Shown here piece after piece: positions 36,668 through 46,016 of a stretch of DNA of 64,000 nucleotides. The notes under the pieces were generated by a model, which made no database searches, was not told the DNA's origin, and saw only the letters and a program-made list of their open reading frames with translations. The stretch is from Candidatus Oleimmundimicrobium americanum. Its GTDB lineage: Bacteria; Actinomycetota; Aquicultoria; UBA3085; Oleimmundimicrobiaceae. The stretch is taken from the NCBI GenBank assembly GCA_002366545.1, contig DFBH01000074.1, positions 1-64,000 of the forward strand, given 5' to 3'. The position numbers and the translations under genes were made by a program. The first letter of the stretch is position 1, and the number at the start of each line of letters is the position of its first letter.

Positions 36668-37189
36668 TTAAACGATTTCTATGGCATCGGCTTCACATAC
36701 GGCCAAACACTCGCCACATTTGGTGCACTTTTTATTCTTAATGTAGTAGGGTTTATTGTCCGAAAGATACGAAACCATCTTCTCTCCCACAATTGCATCC
36801 TCAGGACAAACCTCTTTACAAGCTCCGCAAATCGTACATTTCTCGGAATTTATCTGGTAACTCACAATAGTTTCACAAGATTTTTGAGCGCAATACTTGT
36901 CCTTTATGTGTTCTTCGTATTCATTTTTAGATGAGGACAATGAGTCCTTTACAAAAGTAGCCGCGTCCTTACCCAGTTTGCATCGAGCAGTATCCACGAT
37001 ATAAGAAGATATTTCATCGAGCAAAACAATGTCTTCTTCTTCTCCTTTTCCATTTGTAATTCTCTCTAAAACATCGATCATTCGCACCGTTCCAAGCATA
37101 CAGGGCAGGCACTTACCGCACATCTTATCCTTGGCAAATCCCTTTAAGAATTCAAGTACTATCAAGACCGGGCAACCATCGCTGCTCAT
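36668..37189 (-). CDS. Stand-alone NuoF C-terminal iron-sulfur domain protein
   Basis: A 173-residue protein corresponds only to the C-terminal third of NuoF/HydB: the cluster site CGKCLPCMLGT with its distal Cys (TARCKLG), then CAQKSCE and two [4Fe-4S] motifs (CTICGACKEVC, CTKCGECLAVC). There is no FMN or NAD site. It overlaps the full-length NuoF gene by 4 nt and has its own ribosome site, so it is a separate gene rather than a frameshifted end, since the upstream NuoF already has this domain. It likely adds iron-sulfur clusters to the complex. Confidence 0.85.
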   Translation of the reverse strand: MSSDGCPVLIVLEFLKGFAKDKMCGKCLPCMLGTVRMIDVLERITNGKGEEEDIVLLDEISSYIVDTARCKLGKDAATFVKDSLSSSKNEYEEHIKDKYCAQKSCETIVSYQINSEKCTICGACKEVCPEDAIVGEKMVSYLSDNKPYYIKNKKCTKCGECLAVCEADAIEIV

Positions 37190-39084
37190 GTAGCCACCTC
37201 CTGCTTACCGGTAGGAGTAGATTTTCGTTCAAACTGCCTCACAACACAACCGGTCGGGCATACTCCTATACAAGCCCCGCACTTTTCACAATATGATAAA
37301 TCGATATAGAATCTGTCTCGCTCTTCCACAATCGCGTCAAAAGCACACGCCTCCTTGCAAAGGCCGCAAAGAAGACAATCCTCCTCGTTTATCCGGTAAT
37401 GGCCAAGTGCCGCACATTGCCCAGCCGGACAATATTTATCCCTTATGTGAGCTTCATACTCATCTCTAAAATATTTAATGGTTGAAAGCACGGGATTGGG
37501 TGCACTCTTACCTAAACCACATAGAGCAGTTTCTTGAATATGTTTGCCGATGCTTTCCAAACGCTCAATATCTCCTTCTTCACCCTTGCCTTCGACAATT
37601 CTACTTAAAATCTCAAGCATCTCATGTGTCCCAATCCTGCAAGGCGGACATTTCCCGCAGGATTCCACCTGCGTGAAAGAGAGAAAATATCTTGCTAATT
37701 CAACCATGCAGTCGGACTCATCCATCACGACAAGTCCACCGGAGCCCATCATAGCCCCAGCTTCTGTTAATGAATCAAAGTCAACGAATAAATCCAAATA
37801 TTCTTTTGGAAGACAACCGCCGCTAGGCCCTCCTGTCTGAACAGCTTTAAACTCTTTATCTCCCAAGATGCCACCGCCTATATCATAGACAATTTCCCGA
37901 ATGGTTATTCCCATGGGAACCTCAATAAGACCAGTGTTCTTCACTTTTCCGGTAAGAGCAAATATTTTGGTTCCCGGAGAACCCTTCGTGCCTATGGAAG
38001 TGTACCAATCCGCTCCCTTAATTATTATTGGGGGAACATTAGCAAAGGTTTCAACATTATTTAACACGGTGGGTTTATCCCATAGCCCTCTCTCCACAGA
38101 ACGAGGAGGAGTGGTTCGAGGCATTCCCCTTTTGCCCTCGATAGAAAACATGAGTGCCGTCGATTCTCCACAAATGAAAGCTCCCGCCCCACGTTTTATT
38201 TCCAAATCGAAATCAAAACCACTCCCAAGGATATTTTCACCCAAAAGACCAATCTCTCTCGCTTGGTTAATGGCTATTGTTAGATTATCAACCGCCAAGG
38301 GATATTCTTGTCTTACATATATAAATCCCTCTTTGCAATTGCCCAGAGCATAGGCTCCTATTATCATGCCTTCGATGACAGAATGAGGATCACCCTCCAA
38401 AACACTTCTATCCATAAAGGCCCCCGGGTCACCTTCGTCACCGTTGCAAACAATATACTTTACGTCACCTTTTGTTCTTCGACCGCCTTCCCACTTTCTT
38501 CCCGCAGGAAAACCTGCCCCACCTCGACCTCTTAAATTAGATTTTTTAACCTCTTTTATCACTTCTTCCGGGGTCATATCATTTAAAACTTTTGCCAACG
38601 CTTCATAGCCACTGGCCACTATGTAATCTTCTATATTGATAGGATCAACATGGCCACAATTCCTTAAAACTATCCTATGCTGTTTACCATAAAAGGAAAT
38701 TTCCTCTTCTTTAACAGCAAGTTCGCCGATGACAGGATCAACCACTTGCAACCGATCAACGACCTTGCCGCGATTTATTGTAAGGTCAACTATTTTCGCC
38801 GCATCAAATGGATCAACCTTTTGATAAAAAACATCTAAGGGCTCCACAATTACAACAGGACCTTTTTCGCACAATCCCTGGCAACCCGTGGGTCTTATCT
38901 CAAAATCGATGCCTTGTTTGACGGCTTCCGCTTTGAAGGCCTCAACAACCTTTTGTGCACCGGAAGCGCGGCATCCTGTCCCGCTGCAGACCCGAACTAT
39001 CGTCTTTTTCTGCTTCGCTCTTTCGCTACATATTTTTTTTCTCAAGACACTTAGTTCATTAGGGCTTTTAAACTTACTCATCAT
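37186..39084 (-). CDS. NuoF/HydB-like flavoprotein subunit (CODH-adjacent set)
   Basis: About 632 residues with the same domain order as the NuoF at 16.4-18.2 kb: [2Fe-2S] (CSGTGCRASG, TGCQGLCEKGP), FMN/NAD(H) core (LRGRGGAGFPAGRKW), SLBB, ESCGKCPPCRIGT and two C-terminal [4Fe-4S] motifs (CLLCGLCKEAC, CEKCGACIGVC). It should exchange electrons with NAD(P)H. The start is one of two adjacent ATGs at 39084/39081 overlapping the nuoE stop. It is one of two diverged copies in the cluster, this one tied to the CODH operon. Confidence 0.92.
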   Translation of the reverse strand: MMSKFKSPNELSVLRKKICSERAKQKKTIVRVCSGTGCRASGAQKVVEAFKAEAVKQGIDFEIRPTGCQGLCEKGPVVIVEPLDVFYQKVDPFDAAKIVDLTINRGKVVDRLQVVDPVIGELAVKEEEISFYGKQHRIVLRNCGHVDPINIEDYIVASGYEALAKVLNDMTPEEVIKEVKKSNLRGRGGAGFPAGRKWEGGRRTKGDVKYIVCNGDEGDPGAFMDRSVLEGDPHSVIEGMIIGAYALGNCKEGFIYVRQEYPLAVDNLTIAINQAREIGLLGENILGSGFDFDLEIKRGAGAFICGESTALMFSIEGKRGMPRTTPPRSVERGLWDKPTVLNNVETFANVPPIIIKGADWYTSIGTKGSPGTKIFALTGKVKNTGLIEVPMGITIREIVYDIGGGILGDKEFKAVQTGGPSGGCLPKEYLDLFVDFDSLTEAGAMMGSGGLVVMDESDCMVELARYFLSFTQVESCGKCPPCRIGTHEMLEILSRIVEGKGEEGDIERLESIGKHIQETALCGLGKSAPNPVLSTIKYFRDEYEAHIRDKYCPAGQCAALGHYRINEEDCLLCGLCKEACAFDAIVEERDRFYIDLSYCEKCGACIGVCPTGCVVRQFERKSTPTGKQEVAT

Positions 39085-39589
39085 TCTCTTCCTTTTTATT
39101 TTTAAGAATTGCAATTATCTTCTTCGGATTTTTCTCTCTTGAAACTTCTTCGTTTACCACCACAACAGGGGCAAGGGCACAACACCCCACACAACTTACC
39201 GTTTCAAGCGTGAACTCAAAGTCGTCGGTCGTCTCGCCGGCTTTTATGCCAAGCTCTTCTTCTAGTCCTTCAAGAATTATCTTTGAACCGCGAACGTGAC
39301 AAGCCGTGCCCGTGCAAACTTTAATTATATTTTTGCCTCGCGGAGTGAAATAAAAATGCGCGTAAAACGAGGCCACTCCATAAACGTGAGCCAGAGATAA
39401 ATCAAATTCATCAGCGATGACTCCAATCGCTTCTCCGGGCAAAAAACCAAATTCTTTCTGAACATCTTGAAGAGCGTGTACAAGCACCCCTCTTCTGCCT
39501 TTATATTTTTTTAAAAGCTCACAAACGCGACCCGTATCTACTTGAACTTTTACATCTTCCTTCTTGGTATTGCATGCGCAACCGCACAT
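39074..39589 (-). CDS. NuoE-like [2Fe-2S] subunit (CODH-adjacent set)
   Basis: A 171-residue NuoE-type protein: YGVASFYAHFYFTP, ligands in CTGTACHVRG and CVGCCALAP. The N-terminus MCGCACN adds three cysteines, comparable with the CLCKC start of its paralogue at 19 kb. It heads the E-F-F'-G module placed between acsD and the CODH gene and overlaps the NuoF gene. The module most likely links NAD(P)H to ferredoxin or to CODH; direct evidence is not in the sequence. Confidence 0.92.
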   Translation of the reverse strand: MCGCACNTKKEDVKVQVDTGRVCELLKKYKGRRGVLVHALQDVQKEFGFLPGEAIGVIADEFDLSLAHVYGVASFYAHFYFTPRGKNIIKVCTGTACHVRGSKIILEGLEEELGIKAGETTDDFEFTLETVSCVGCCALAPVVVVNEEVSREKNPKKIIAILKNKKEENDE

Positions 39590-39604
39590 CGCTATCCCTC
39601 CAAA

Positions 39605-40543
39605 TTAGCCCATGAGCTCGTCTATGAGTTTTTTTGTTAGTTTAACTGCTTCCGGATGTCTCATTACCAGGATATCGCCTCCAGCGATTAACATGCTGGC
39701 AGCGGTCATAAACTCCCAGAGAATTCCCCTCTTTTCAGGATCCCCCCAGCTTGGTTCATCTTCGGTCTTTGCTTCTTTAGCCTTCCAAACTTCTCTGCCA
39801 AAATCGCAAAACATCGGCATTTGAGTCATCTCATCATTTTGCTGAAGAGCTGCAAGCCTTAACCTTTCCATGATTGAATAGACATACTCCAACCCATAGC
39901 CCAGGGCTGCACCGCTGGGATCCATTACCAAATGATCGGCATCCAATCCCAACTGCGTCATTAAAATGTTCAACTGTTTGGCCATGTTTACATCTATTGG
40001 AGAAAGCCCTGAAACATTGTGTTTATAACCAATGGCCGCAGCCGTAATTTGTTTATAGTTATCTTCCTGAGAGGGGCCCAATATAACCTTGTGCCCTTCC
40101 GCAACCTCGGCAACTTTTTTCAAAAGTTCCCCGTCTTTCTCAATGTTTCCACTACCATAAATACATATGGGAATGGAAACAGCCTCGATGACCGCCTTGA
40201 CGGTTTCAGCAGCTTTTGCCGAATCTCTGTTTTCACCGTTTGGATCGGTGCTTATAAGCCGCAAAGAAATCATCTCTGCCCCATATTCATCCTGGCATTT
40301 TTTGGCCCAAGCAACGGGGTCGTTTAACACATCCTTAAATGGCTCAAGAACAACGCTCGACCAATTATCCGGAGCTACATCATAAACTTCCATAGCAATA
40401 ATCGGCTTTTTGGGCATCTCGCCTTCGAAAAAATGAAATGGGAGCGTGGTTTCCCCACCAACCGCAACTTGATTGCCTTCCTTGCCCACAACAACCTCAC
40501 GAATTTTTCCTTGATATGTATCTACTGGTGCCTGAAATGCCAT
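39605..40543 (-). CDS. acsD: Corrinoid iron-sulfur protein, small subunit
   Basis: About 312 residues starting MAFQAPVDTYQGKIREV; this ATG at 40543 has AAAGGAGA 6 nt upstream, while the longer frame does not. It is a TIM-barrel protein of the CdhD/AcsD family (IAMEVYDVAPDNW, YGSGNIEKDGEL, MDPSGAALGYGLEYVYS). AcsD pairs with AcsC to hold the corrinoid. Unlike many acetogens, where acsC and acsD are adjacent, here they are 10 kb apart on either side of the Nuo-like and CODH/ACS genes. Confidence 0.94.
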   Translation of the reverse strand: MAFQAPVDTYQGKIREVVVGKEGNQVAVGGETTLPFHFFEGEMPKKPIIAMEVYDVAPDNWSSVVLEPFKDVLNDPVAWAKKCQDEYGAEMISLRLISTDPNGENRDSAKAAETVKAVIEAVSIPICIYGSGNIEKDGELLKKVAEVAEGHKVILGPSQEDNYKQITAAAIGYKHNVSGLSPIDVNMAKQLNILMTQLGLDADHLVMDPSGAALGYGLEYVYSIMERLRLAALQQNDEMTQMPMFCDFGREVWKAKEAKTEDEPSWGDPEKRGILWEFMTAASMLIAGGDILVMRHPEAVKLTKKLIDELMG

Positions 40544-40587
40544 TTCTATCTCCTTTCGAAACCAAATTTTTATATCTTTCCGCAACT

Positions 40588-41436
40588 TTATGCCTGCATT
40601 CTAGCCGCTTTAATTGTATTCTTTAAAAGCATTGTTATCGTCATCGGCCCAACACCACCCGGAACGGGCGTTATGGCAAACGCTTTCTTGCTCGCACTTT
40701 CAAACTCTACATCACCCGCAAGCTTTCCGTTTTCAAGACGGTTTACGCCAACATCAATGACAACAGCTCCCTCTTTGAGCATATCTCCCTTTATCATCTC
40801 CGGTCTTCCCACAGCCGCAATAACGACATCGGCCCTTCTTGTATGAAAGCTCAAGTCCTTCGTCTTCGAATGGCAAATGGTAACCGTCGCGCTCTTAGAT
40901 AACAACATCAGCGATATCGGTTTGCCAACAATATTGCTCCTGCCGACCACCACCGCCTCTTTCCCCTTCAAATCTATTCCTGAATGCTCAAGCAAAACCA
41001 TTATTCCGTGCGGAGTGCAGGGAAGAAACGTATCTTCTCCTATAACCAGCTTCCCAATATTTTCTGGATGGAAACCATCCACATCCTTGGCGGAGTCTAT
41101 GGCATAAAGAACTTTTTTCTCATCAATTTGTTTGGGCAATGGAAGTTGCACCAGTATTCCATTTATTTTGTCATCTTTATTTAGCCTCGCCATTAAATTT
41201 AGCAATTCTTCCTCGGAGGTGTCTTCCGGCAAATCATATTTCTCCGAATAAATACCAACTTGAGCACATCCTTTTTCTTTTTGACCAACGTAAACTTTGG
41301 AGGCAGGATCTTTCCCAACAATAACAACCGCCAAACCGGGCACAATGCCTTCTTTTTTCAATTGTGCTACCTCATCTACCATCTTTTGTCGTATCGAGGC
41401 AGCAATGGCCTTCCCATCGATAATCTTTGCCGACAT
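40588..41436 (-). CDS. folD: Bifunctional methylene-THF dehydrogenase/cyclohydrolase
   Basis: A 282-residue FolD with the catalytic motif YVGQKEKGCAQVGI, VQLPLPKQ, the NADP(H) loop VVGRSNIVGKP and the C-terminal signature PVPGGVGPMTITMLL. It converts formyl-THF-derived methenyl-THF to methylene-THF, covering two steps of the methyl branch, so no separate FchA is needed. It lies between acsD and the CooC/AcsF gene with short spacers, which indicates co-transcription with the pathway. Confidence 0.96.
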   Translation of the reverse strand: MSAKIIDGKAIAASIRQKMVDEVAQLKKEGIVPGLAVVIVGKDPASKVYVGQKEKGCAQVGIYSEKYDLPEDTSEEELLNLMARLNKDDKINGILVQLPLPKQIDEKKVLYAIDSAKDVDGFHPENIGKLVIGEDTFLPCTPHGIMVLLEHSGIDLKGKEAVVVGRSNIVGKPISLMLLSKSATVTICHSKTKDLSFHTRRADVVIAAVGRPEMIKGDMLKEGAVVIDVGVNRLENGKLAGDVEFESASKKAFAITPVPGGVGPMTITMLLKNTIKAARMQA

Positions 41437-41457
41437 TTCGTTGCTCCTTTCAAATTT

Positions 41458-42216
41458 TTAAAGCTTAAGCTCACCCATTAAATTCGAGATTGCTCGAAAA
41501 GCGCCGGAGTCATCGGGCAATTCAAAAATCGGCCCTTTTTCCAAATCTATCTCCAAAATCCGCTCGTCCAGAGGCACAATCCCCAGAAGCTCAAGGTTTA
41601 ATCTCTCAATTTCATGTTTTAAAACCGGATTCAGCTCAATATCAGGAACACGATTTATTATTAAATGTGTTTTTTTGACTTTAAGCTCAAGTTCTCTGGC
41701 CAAATCCTTAATTTTAGCAGCCGCCCGAATTGCTCGTGGACTCGTATCCGAAACCAGCAAAAGGTGATCAACTTCATAGGTCGTTCGTCTGCTTAAGTGC
41801 TCCATTCCCGCCTCGTTATCCATAATCACGTAGCGGTAATTTTTCGCCAATATATCCATATACTTTCTTAAAATATTGTTTACGTAGCAATAACAACCGG
41901 GCCCTTCTGGCCGGCCCATAACCAATAAATCAAAACCATTCGCCTCAACCAAAATTTCTTGAACTTTAAGCTCTAAATAAGCATCCTTGGGCATCCCCGG
42001 TGGAATTGAGCCAACATTTTTGGTTATATCTTCTCTCACGCCCCCGATTGAATTTTCCACTTCTACACCGAGAACCTCATTTAAATTGGAATTCGCATCC
42101 GCATCCACAGCCAAAATTGGAGTCATCTTTTTCTCCAGCAAATACTTAATTATCAAGCCGCTTACGGTTGTTTTCCCGGTGCCACCTTTACCCGCAACCG
42201 CTATAGTAGAAGTCAT
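41458..42216 (-). CDS. acsF: CooC/AcsF-type maturation ATPase
   Basis: A 252-residue P-loop ATPase with Walker A GKGGTGKTT and the CxC metal site in GPGCYCYVNN, defining the CooC/AcsF group. AcsF supports nickel loading of acetyl-CoA synthase or CODH. It is preceded by the corrinoid activator gene 14 nt away and followed by folD. It is clearly diverged from the CooC at 19.5 kb, so the two may serve different targets; which serves which cannot be read here. Confidence 0.88.
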   Translation of the reverse strand: MTSTIAVAGKGGTGKTTVSGLIIKYLLEKKMTPILAVDADANSNLNEVLGVEVENSIGGVREDITKNVGSIPPGMPKDAYLELKVQEILVEANGFDLLVMGRPEGPGCYCYVNNILRKYMDILAKNYRYVIMDNEAGMEHLSRRTTYEVDHLLLVSDTSPRAIRAAAKIKDLARELELKVKKTHLIINRVPDIELNPVLKHEIERLNLELLGIVPLDERILEIDLEKGPIFELPDDSGAFRAISNLMGELKL

Positions 42217-42230
42217 AAATTCACCACTTA

Positions 42231-44150
42231 TTATTTATTTTCTAACTTTTTCATCACCATTGGGAACAATTCAATATTCGTGTGGGGTAAGAACAAAGCT
42301 GAGATATATTTATCCATAAAGTTTACGTCGGCACTTAATTCCAGATAGGTCATCTTCTCCGCCACCTTTTTTGCTTCATTTAAAATCTCTTTCGATAAGG
42401 AGCCAATGCTTGCTCCGGCAAGAGAACCGTTACCCACAAACTTTACCTTCTCAAATGAATATTCGGGCAAAAGACCTATCATTTGAACCCGCTCAATTTC
42501 CAGATAATTGCCAAAGGCCCCAGCGATGAAAATTTCCTCAACATTTGACATATCTACATTAACACTCTCAAGTAAGATACTTATCCCGGCAAAAATAGCT
42601 GCTTTGGCTCTTATTAAATTATCAATATCCACTTCAGCAACAACTATGTCCTGACCGTTGACTGCCTCGCCGGCCCACGCTAAAACGTACTCGAGACCGT
42701 GCTCGCCTTCCCTTATCCGTGGACTATCTATTCCTGGATTTATCTTTCCCCTTTGGTCAACTATCCGGCTTAAAAACATCTCGGCTAAAGCATCGATAAG
42801 CCCTGAGCCACAGATACCGGCTGGTTTTGACTGACCAATGGTTAAAATCATTGGCTCGTAATTGTTTCGATCGATACGAATCTGCTCAATCGCACCCTTG
42901 GTTGCCCTCATACCATGTTTAACTCCTCCACCTTCAAAGGCGGGGCCAGCTGAGCAAGAACAGGCAACTAACCAATCAGCATTTCCAAGAACAATCTCCC
43001 CGTTGGTTCCAATATCTATATACAACGTTAGTTTATCGGAACGAGACATTCCTGAAGCAAGAACACCCGCTACAATGTCCCCGCCAACATAGCTGGCAAC
43101 ACAAGGAAAACAGTGCGCGTAAGTATCTTCTAAAACATCTATCCCAAATTCTTTCGCCTTAATCCAAGAAAAATTGGTCGTCGTGGGAACATAGGGTGCT
43201 TCTCTTATATGTTTGGGAGTCAATCCCAGAAGCAAGTGAGTCATGATGGTATTCCCCGCAAGAACCAAGCAAGAAATATCGGAAAATTCAACCCCTGACC
43301 GGCTCACCAACTTCGCTATAAGCTCATTTATTGTACCGACAACCAACGACTGTAATTTAACAAGCCCGTCCTTCTTATTGGAAAATACCATTCTTGAAAT
43401 TACATCTTCGCCACAGCTAACTTGAGCATTGTAATCAGACTCCTGAGACAAAACCACACACTCATTTAAGTCTATTAAGCGAGCTCCTATGGTAGTGGTC
43501 CCAACATCAATGGCCACGGCGTAATTCTTTTTGGCGGTATCGCCCGGTTCAATCTTGACAATCTTCGCCCTCAAATCTGATTCAAGCAAAGTCACCGTAA
43601 CTCGCCAATCTGCTTCCCTAAGAATCCGGGCCATGTACTTTAAAACTGAAAGGTCAGCATCTACCGCCGCTCTCAAACCATGATCTTTACTTAAAGTGCG
43701 TCTTATTCTTCGCAGGTCATCCATGTTATCACTTAGTACCGGCGGAACCATTTCGATATAGAACTTTCTAATCGGCGGATGTCTTTGCCAACTTGAAAGG
43801 TACTCTTTCCAACCACGCGCGGATAATATATGTGACTCAGGAAGCTTCTCCCTCTCAACAAACTTTCCCGGACGAGACTCGGGAGGAATCCTTACCTCTA
43901 AATCGCTCTTAATTTCAGAGAGACAAGCCAAAACATAACCCTGCTCGATTTCTTTAGTTGTCAATCTGCTTGTTGGTTTTTGCTCAACAACGCCTTTTTC
44001 GATAATTACCCGGCATTTTCCGCAAGTTCCATCTCCACCGCAAGAGGCGCTGATGCTAACTTCGGCGGCCATAGCAGCACGTAAAAGATTTTCTCCTTCT
44101 TCCACTTCAACCTGTTTATTATCCGGATAGAAAACCACCTTGTGTTTCAT
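42231..44150 (-). CDS. acsV: Corrinoid-protein reductive activator (RACo/AcsV)
   Basis: A 639-residue protein: N-terminal [2Fe-2S] ferredoxin domain (CGGDGTCGKCRV and a later Cys in VLACLSE), a linker, and a C-terminal ASKHA-type ATPase domain (AIDVGTTTIGARL, YIDIGTNGEIVLG, AGICGSGLIDALAE). RACo proteins use ATP to push electrons uphill and rescue oxidised Co(II) corrinoid in AcsCD. The position between fhs and acsF within the pathway operon supports the role. Length fits the family. Confidence 0.93.
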   Translation of the reverse strand: MKHKVVFYPDNKQVEVEEGENLLRAAMAAEVSISASCGGDGTCGKCRVIIEKGVVEQKPTSRLTTKEIEQGYVLACLSEIKSDLEVRIPPESRPGKFVEREKLPESHILSARGWKEYLSSWQRHPPIRKFYIEMVPPVLSDNMDDLRRIRRTLSKDHGLRAAVDADLSVLKYMARILREADWRVTVTLLESDLRAKIVKIEPGDTAKKNYAVAIDVGTTTIGARLIDLNECVVLSQESDYNAQVSCGEDVISRMVFSNKKDGLVKLQSLVVGTINELIAKLVSRSGVEFSDISCLVLAGNTIMTHLLLGLTPKHIREAPYVPTTTNFSWIKAKEFGIDVLEDTYAHCFPCVASYVGGDIVAGVLASGMSRSDKLTLYIDIGTNGEIVLGNADWLVACSCSAGPAFEGGGVKHGMRATKGAIEQIRIDRNNYEPMILTIGQSKPAGICGSGLIDALAEMFLSRIVDQRGKINPGIDSPRIREGEHGLEYVLAWAGEAVNGQDIVVAEVDIDNLIRAKAAIFAGISILLESVNVDMSNVEEIFIAGAFGNYLEIERVQMIGLLPEYSFEKVKFVGNGSLAGASIGSLSKEILNEAKKVAEKMTYLELSADVNFMDKYISALFLPHTNIELFPMVMKKLENK

Positions 44151-44168
44151 TTAAATACTCTTTTCTTT

Positions 44169-45863
44169 TTAAAATAAGCCAACTATCTTCCCGTTTTCAT
44201 CTATGTCAATCTTTGTGCCGGCGGGCACAGAGGGAAGCCCAGGCATTGTCCTCATATCACCACACAGCGGGTACAAGAAACCAGCACCAATCGATGGACG
44301 AATATCCCGGACGGGTAAACGAAAGTTGCGCGGCCTTCCTTTCAATTTAGGATCGTGAGAAATTGAGAGGTGAGTCTTGGCCATACAAATCGGAAGTTTG
44401 TCCCATCCATACTCGGTATATAGCTTGATTTTCTTCTCAGCCGTAGGAGAAAAATCGACGCCATCCGCGCCATATATTTTGGTTGCAATGGCCTCAATCT
44501 TTTCTTTAACTGGAGCATCATCAGGATAGAGAAATTTAAAGTTAGACGGCTTATCGCATGCTTTGACAACCGCTTCCGCAAGCTCTTTTCCGCCCTCTCC
44601 TCCTTTGGCCCAAACTTCACTTTTAACAGCGCCTTCCGCTCCAGCGGCAAGCGCGCGCTCACGTATTAAATCTATCTCTTTGTCAGTATCAGTAGTAAAC
44701 CTGTTGACCGCCACAACAACGGGCACGCCAAAGAGTTTCATGTTCTCGATGTGTTTCTCTAAATTCTCGATACCCATAGAGAGAGAATCTAAATCTTCTT
44801 GGATAAGCGCAGGGTCTAATGGTCTTCCAGCAACCACCGTAAACCTCCCGCTATGCATCTTAAGAGCACGAACGGTTGCGACAATCACAACACAGTCCGG
44901 TTTTAAGCCGCTTACGCGACATTTTATGTTCATAAACTTCTCAGCACCACAATCCGCACCGAAGCCGCTTTCCGTTACCACATAATCGGCAAGCTTCAAT
45001 GCAATTTCATCTGCAATTATTGAATTGTTGCCATGCGCAATGTTTGCAAAAGGCCCGGCGTGCACAAAGCAAGGTGTATTCTCTGTGGTCTGAATCAAAT
45101 TTGGCTTAACCGCCTCTTTCATAAGAGCTGTCATTGCCCCCGCACACTGTAGATCCTCAGCTGTTATGGGTTTCCCGTCATAAGTAAAAGCAACGACTAT
45201 TCGCCCAAGACGTTCTCGCAAATCCTCTAAACCGCTGGTGAGAGCAAGTATTGCCATAACTTCAGAGGCAACCGTAATATCAAAACCGGCTTCCCTTGGA
45301 ATTCCGTTTGCCTTTCCGCCCAACCCAATAACTATATTTCGAAGAGCCCTGTCGCTCACATCAAGAACTCTATTCCAGCTTATGGTGTTCGGATCAATAT
45401 TTAACTTGTTTCTTTTGAGAATATGATTATCTATAAAGGCTGCAAGCAAATTGTTGGCGAGACCCACGGCATGAACATCGCCGGTAAAGTGGAGATTGAA
45501 ATCTTCCATGGGCAAAACCTGAGAATAACCACCACCGGCCGCGCCACCCTTGATGCCAAAAACAGGGCCCAGAGAAGGTTGCCTCAAACACGTAGCCACT
45601 TTCTTCCCGATTTTATTTAAACCAAGCGAAAGCCCAATGGTAGTTACGGTCTTACCTTCTCCCAGCGGGGTTGGCGTAATAGCAGTAACATCAATGTACT
45701 TACCGTTGGGTTTACTTTTTAACTTATCTAAAACATCGAGGTTTATCTTCGCCTTATATTTACCATACAGCTCAATTTCGTCTTTTTCCAAACCTAAACC
45801 CGCAGCAATGTTCTCAATTGGCTCAAGTTTTGCTTCCTGGGCAATTTCTAAATCGGTCTTCAC
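44169..45863 (-). CDS. fhs: Formate-tetrahydrofolate ligase
   Basis: A 564-residue enzyme with the ATP loop TPTPLGEGKTVTTIGL and the signatures GGAAGGGYSQVLPMED and TENTPCFVHAGPFANIAHG. It condenses formate and THF using ATP, entering the methyl branch. Translation begins at a GTG with a GGGGGAGGGG ribosome site 7 nt upstream. It is the first pathway gene after the lytR gene, with a 153-nt leader carrying a promoter and a candidate LytTR operator. It therefore probably heads the acs operon. Confidence 0.96.
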   Translation of the reverse strand: MKTDLEIAQEAKLEPIENIAAGLGLEKDEIELYGKYKAKINLDVLDKLKSKPNGKYIDVTAITPTPLGEGKTVTTIGLSLGLNKIGKKVATCLRQPSLGPVFGIKGGAAGGGYSQVLPMEDFNLHFTGDVHAVGLANNLLAAFIDNHILKRNKLNIDPNTISWNRVLDVSDRALRNIVIGLGGKANGIPREAGFDITVASEVMAILALTSGLEDLRERLGRIVVAFTYDGKPITAEDLQCAGAMTALMKEAVKPNLIQTTENTPCFVHAGPFANIAHGNNSIIADEIALKLADYVVTESGFGADCGAEKFMNIKCRVSGLKPDCVVIVATVRALKMHSGRFTVVAGRPLDPALIQEDLDSLSMGIENLEKHIENMKLFGVPVVVAVNRFTTDTDKEIDLIRERALAAGAEGAVKSEVWAKGGEGGKELAEAVVKACDKPSNFKFLYPDDAPVKEKIEAIATKIYGADGVDFSPTAEKKIKLYTEYGWDKLPICMAKTHLSISHDPKLKGRPRNFRLPVRDIRPSIGAGFLYPLCGDMRTMPGLPSVPAGTKIDIDENGKIVGLF

Positions 45864-45914
45864 AATAAAACCCCTCCCCCGGTTGTTGAGATAAACGTGA
45901 ACATGAATAAATTT

Positions 45915-45943
45915 ATTTTAGTTTGACTACTCAAGAATAACAA
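45915..45943 (-). promoter_or_regulatory. Putative fhs/acs operon promoter
   Basis: On the minus strand TTGTTA (45938-45943) and TAAAAT (45915-45920) are spaced by 17 nt. Transcription would start near 45908, about 45 nt before the fhs GTG. It would serve the downstream minus-strand cluster. Only sequence similarity supports it. Confidence 0.45.
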
Positions 45944-45975
45944 CAATTTTGCCTTCAACGATAATAATTTAAAGG

Positions 45976-46008
45976 TAACTGGCAAAAATAGCTAAATAAC
46001 TGGCAAAA
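45976..46008 (-). promoter_or_regulatory. Candidate LytTR operator: direct repeats with a 21-bp period
   Basis: The minus strand has TTTTGCCAGTTA twice (forward coordinates 45997-46008 and 45976-45987), starting exactly 21 bp apart. LytTR regulators bind pairs of imperfect direct repeats built around a GTT core on one face of the helix with about this period. The repeats begin 8 nt past the lytR stop and sit some 70-95 nt upstream of the predicted fhs start site, a usual activator position. Confidence 0.55.
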
Positions 46009-46016
46009 TTTGAGGA

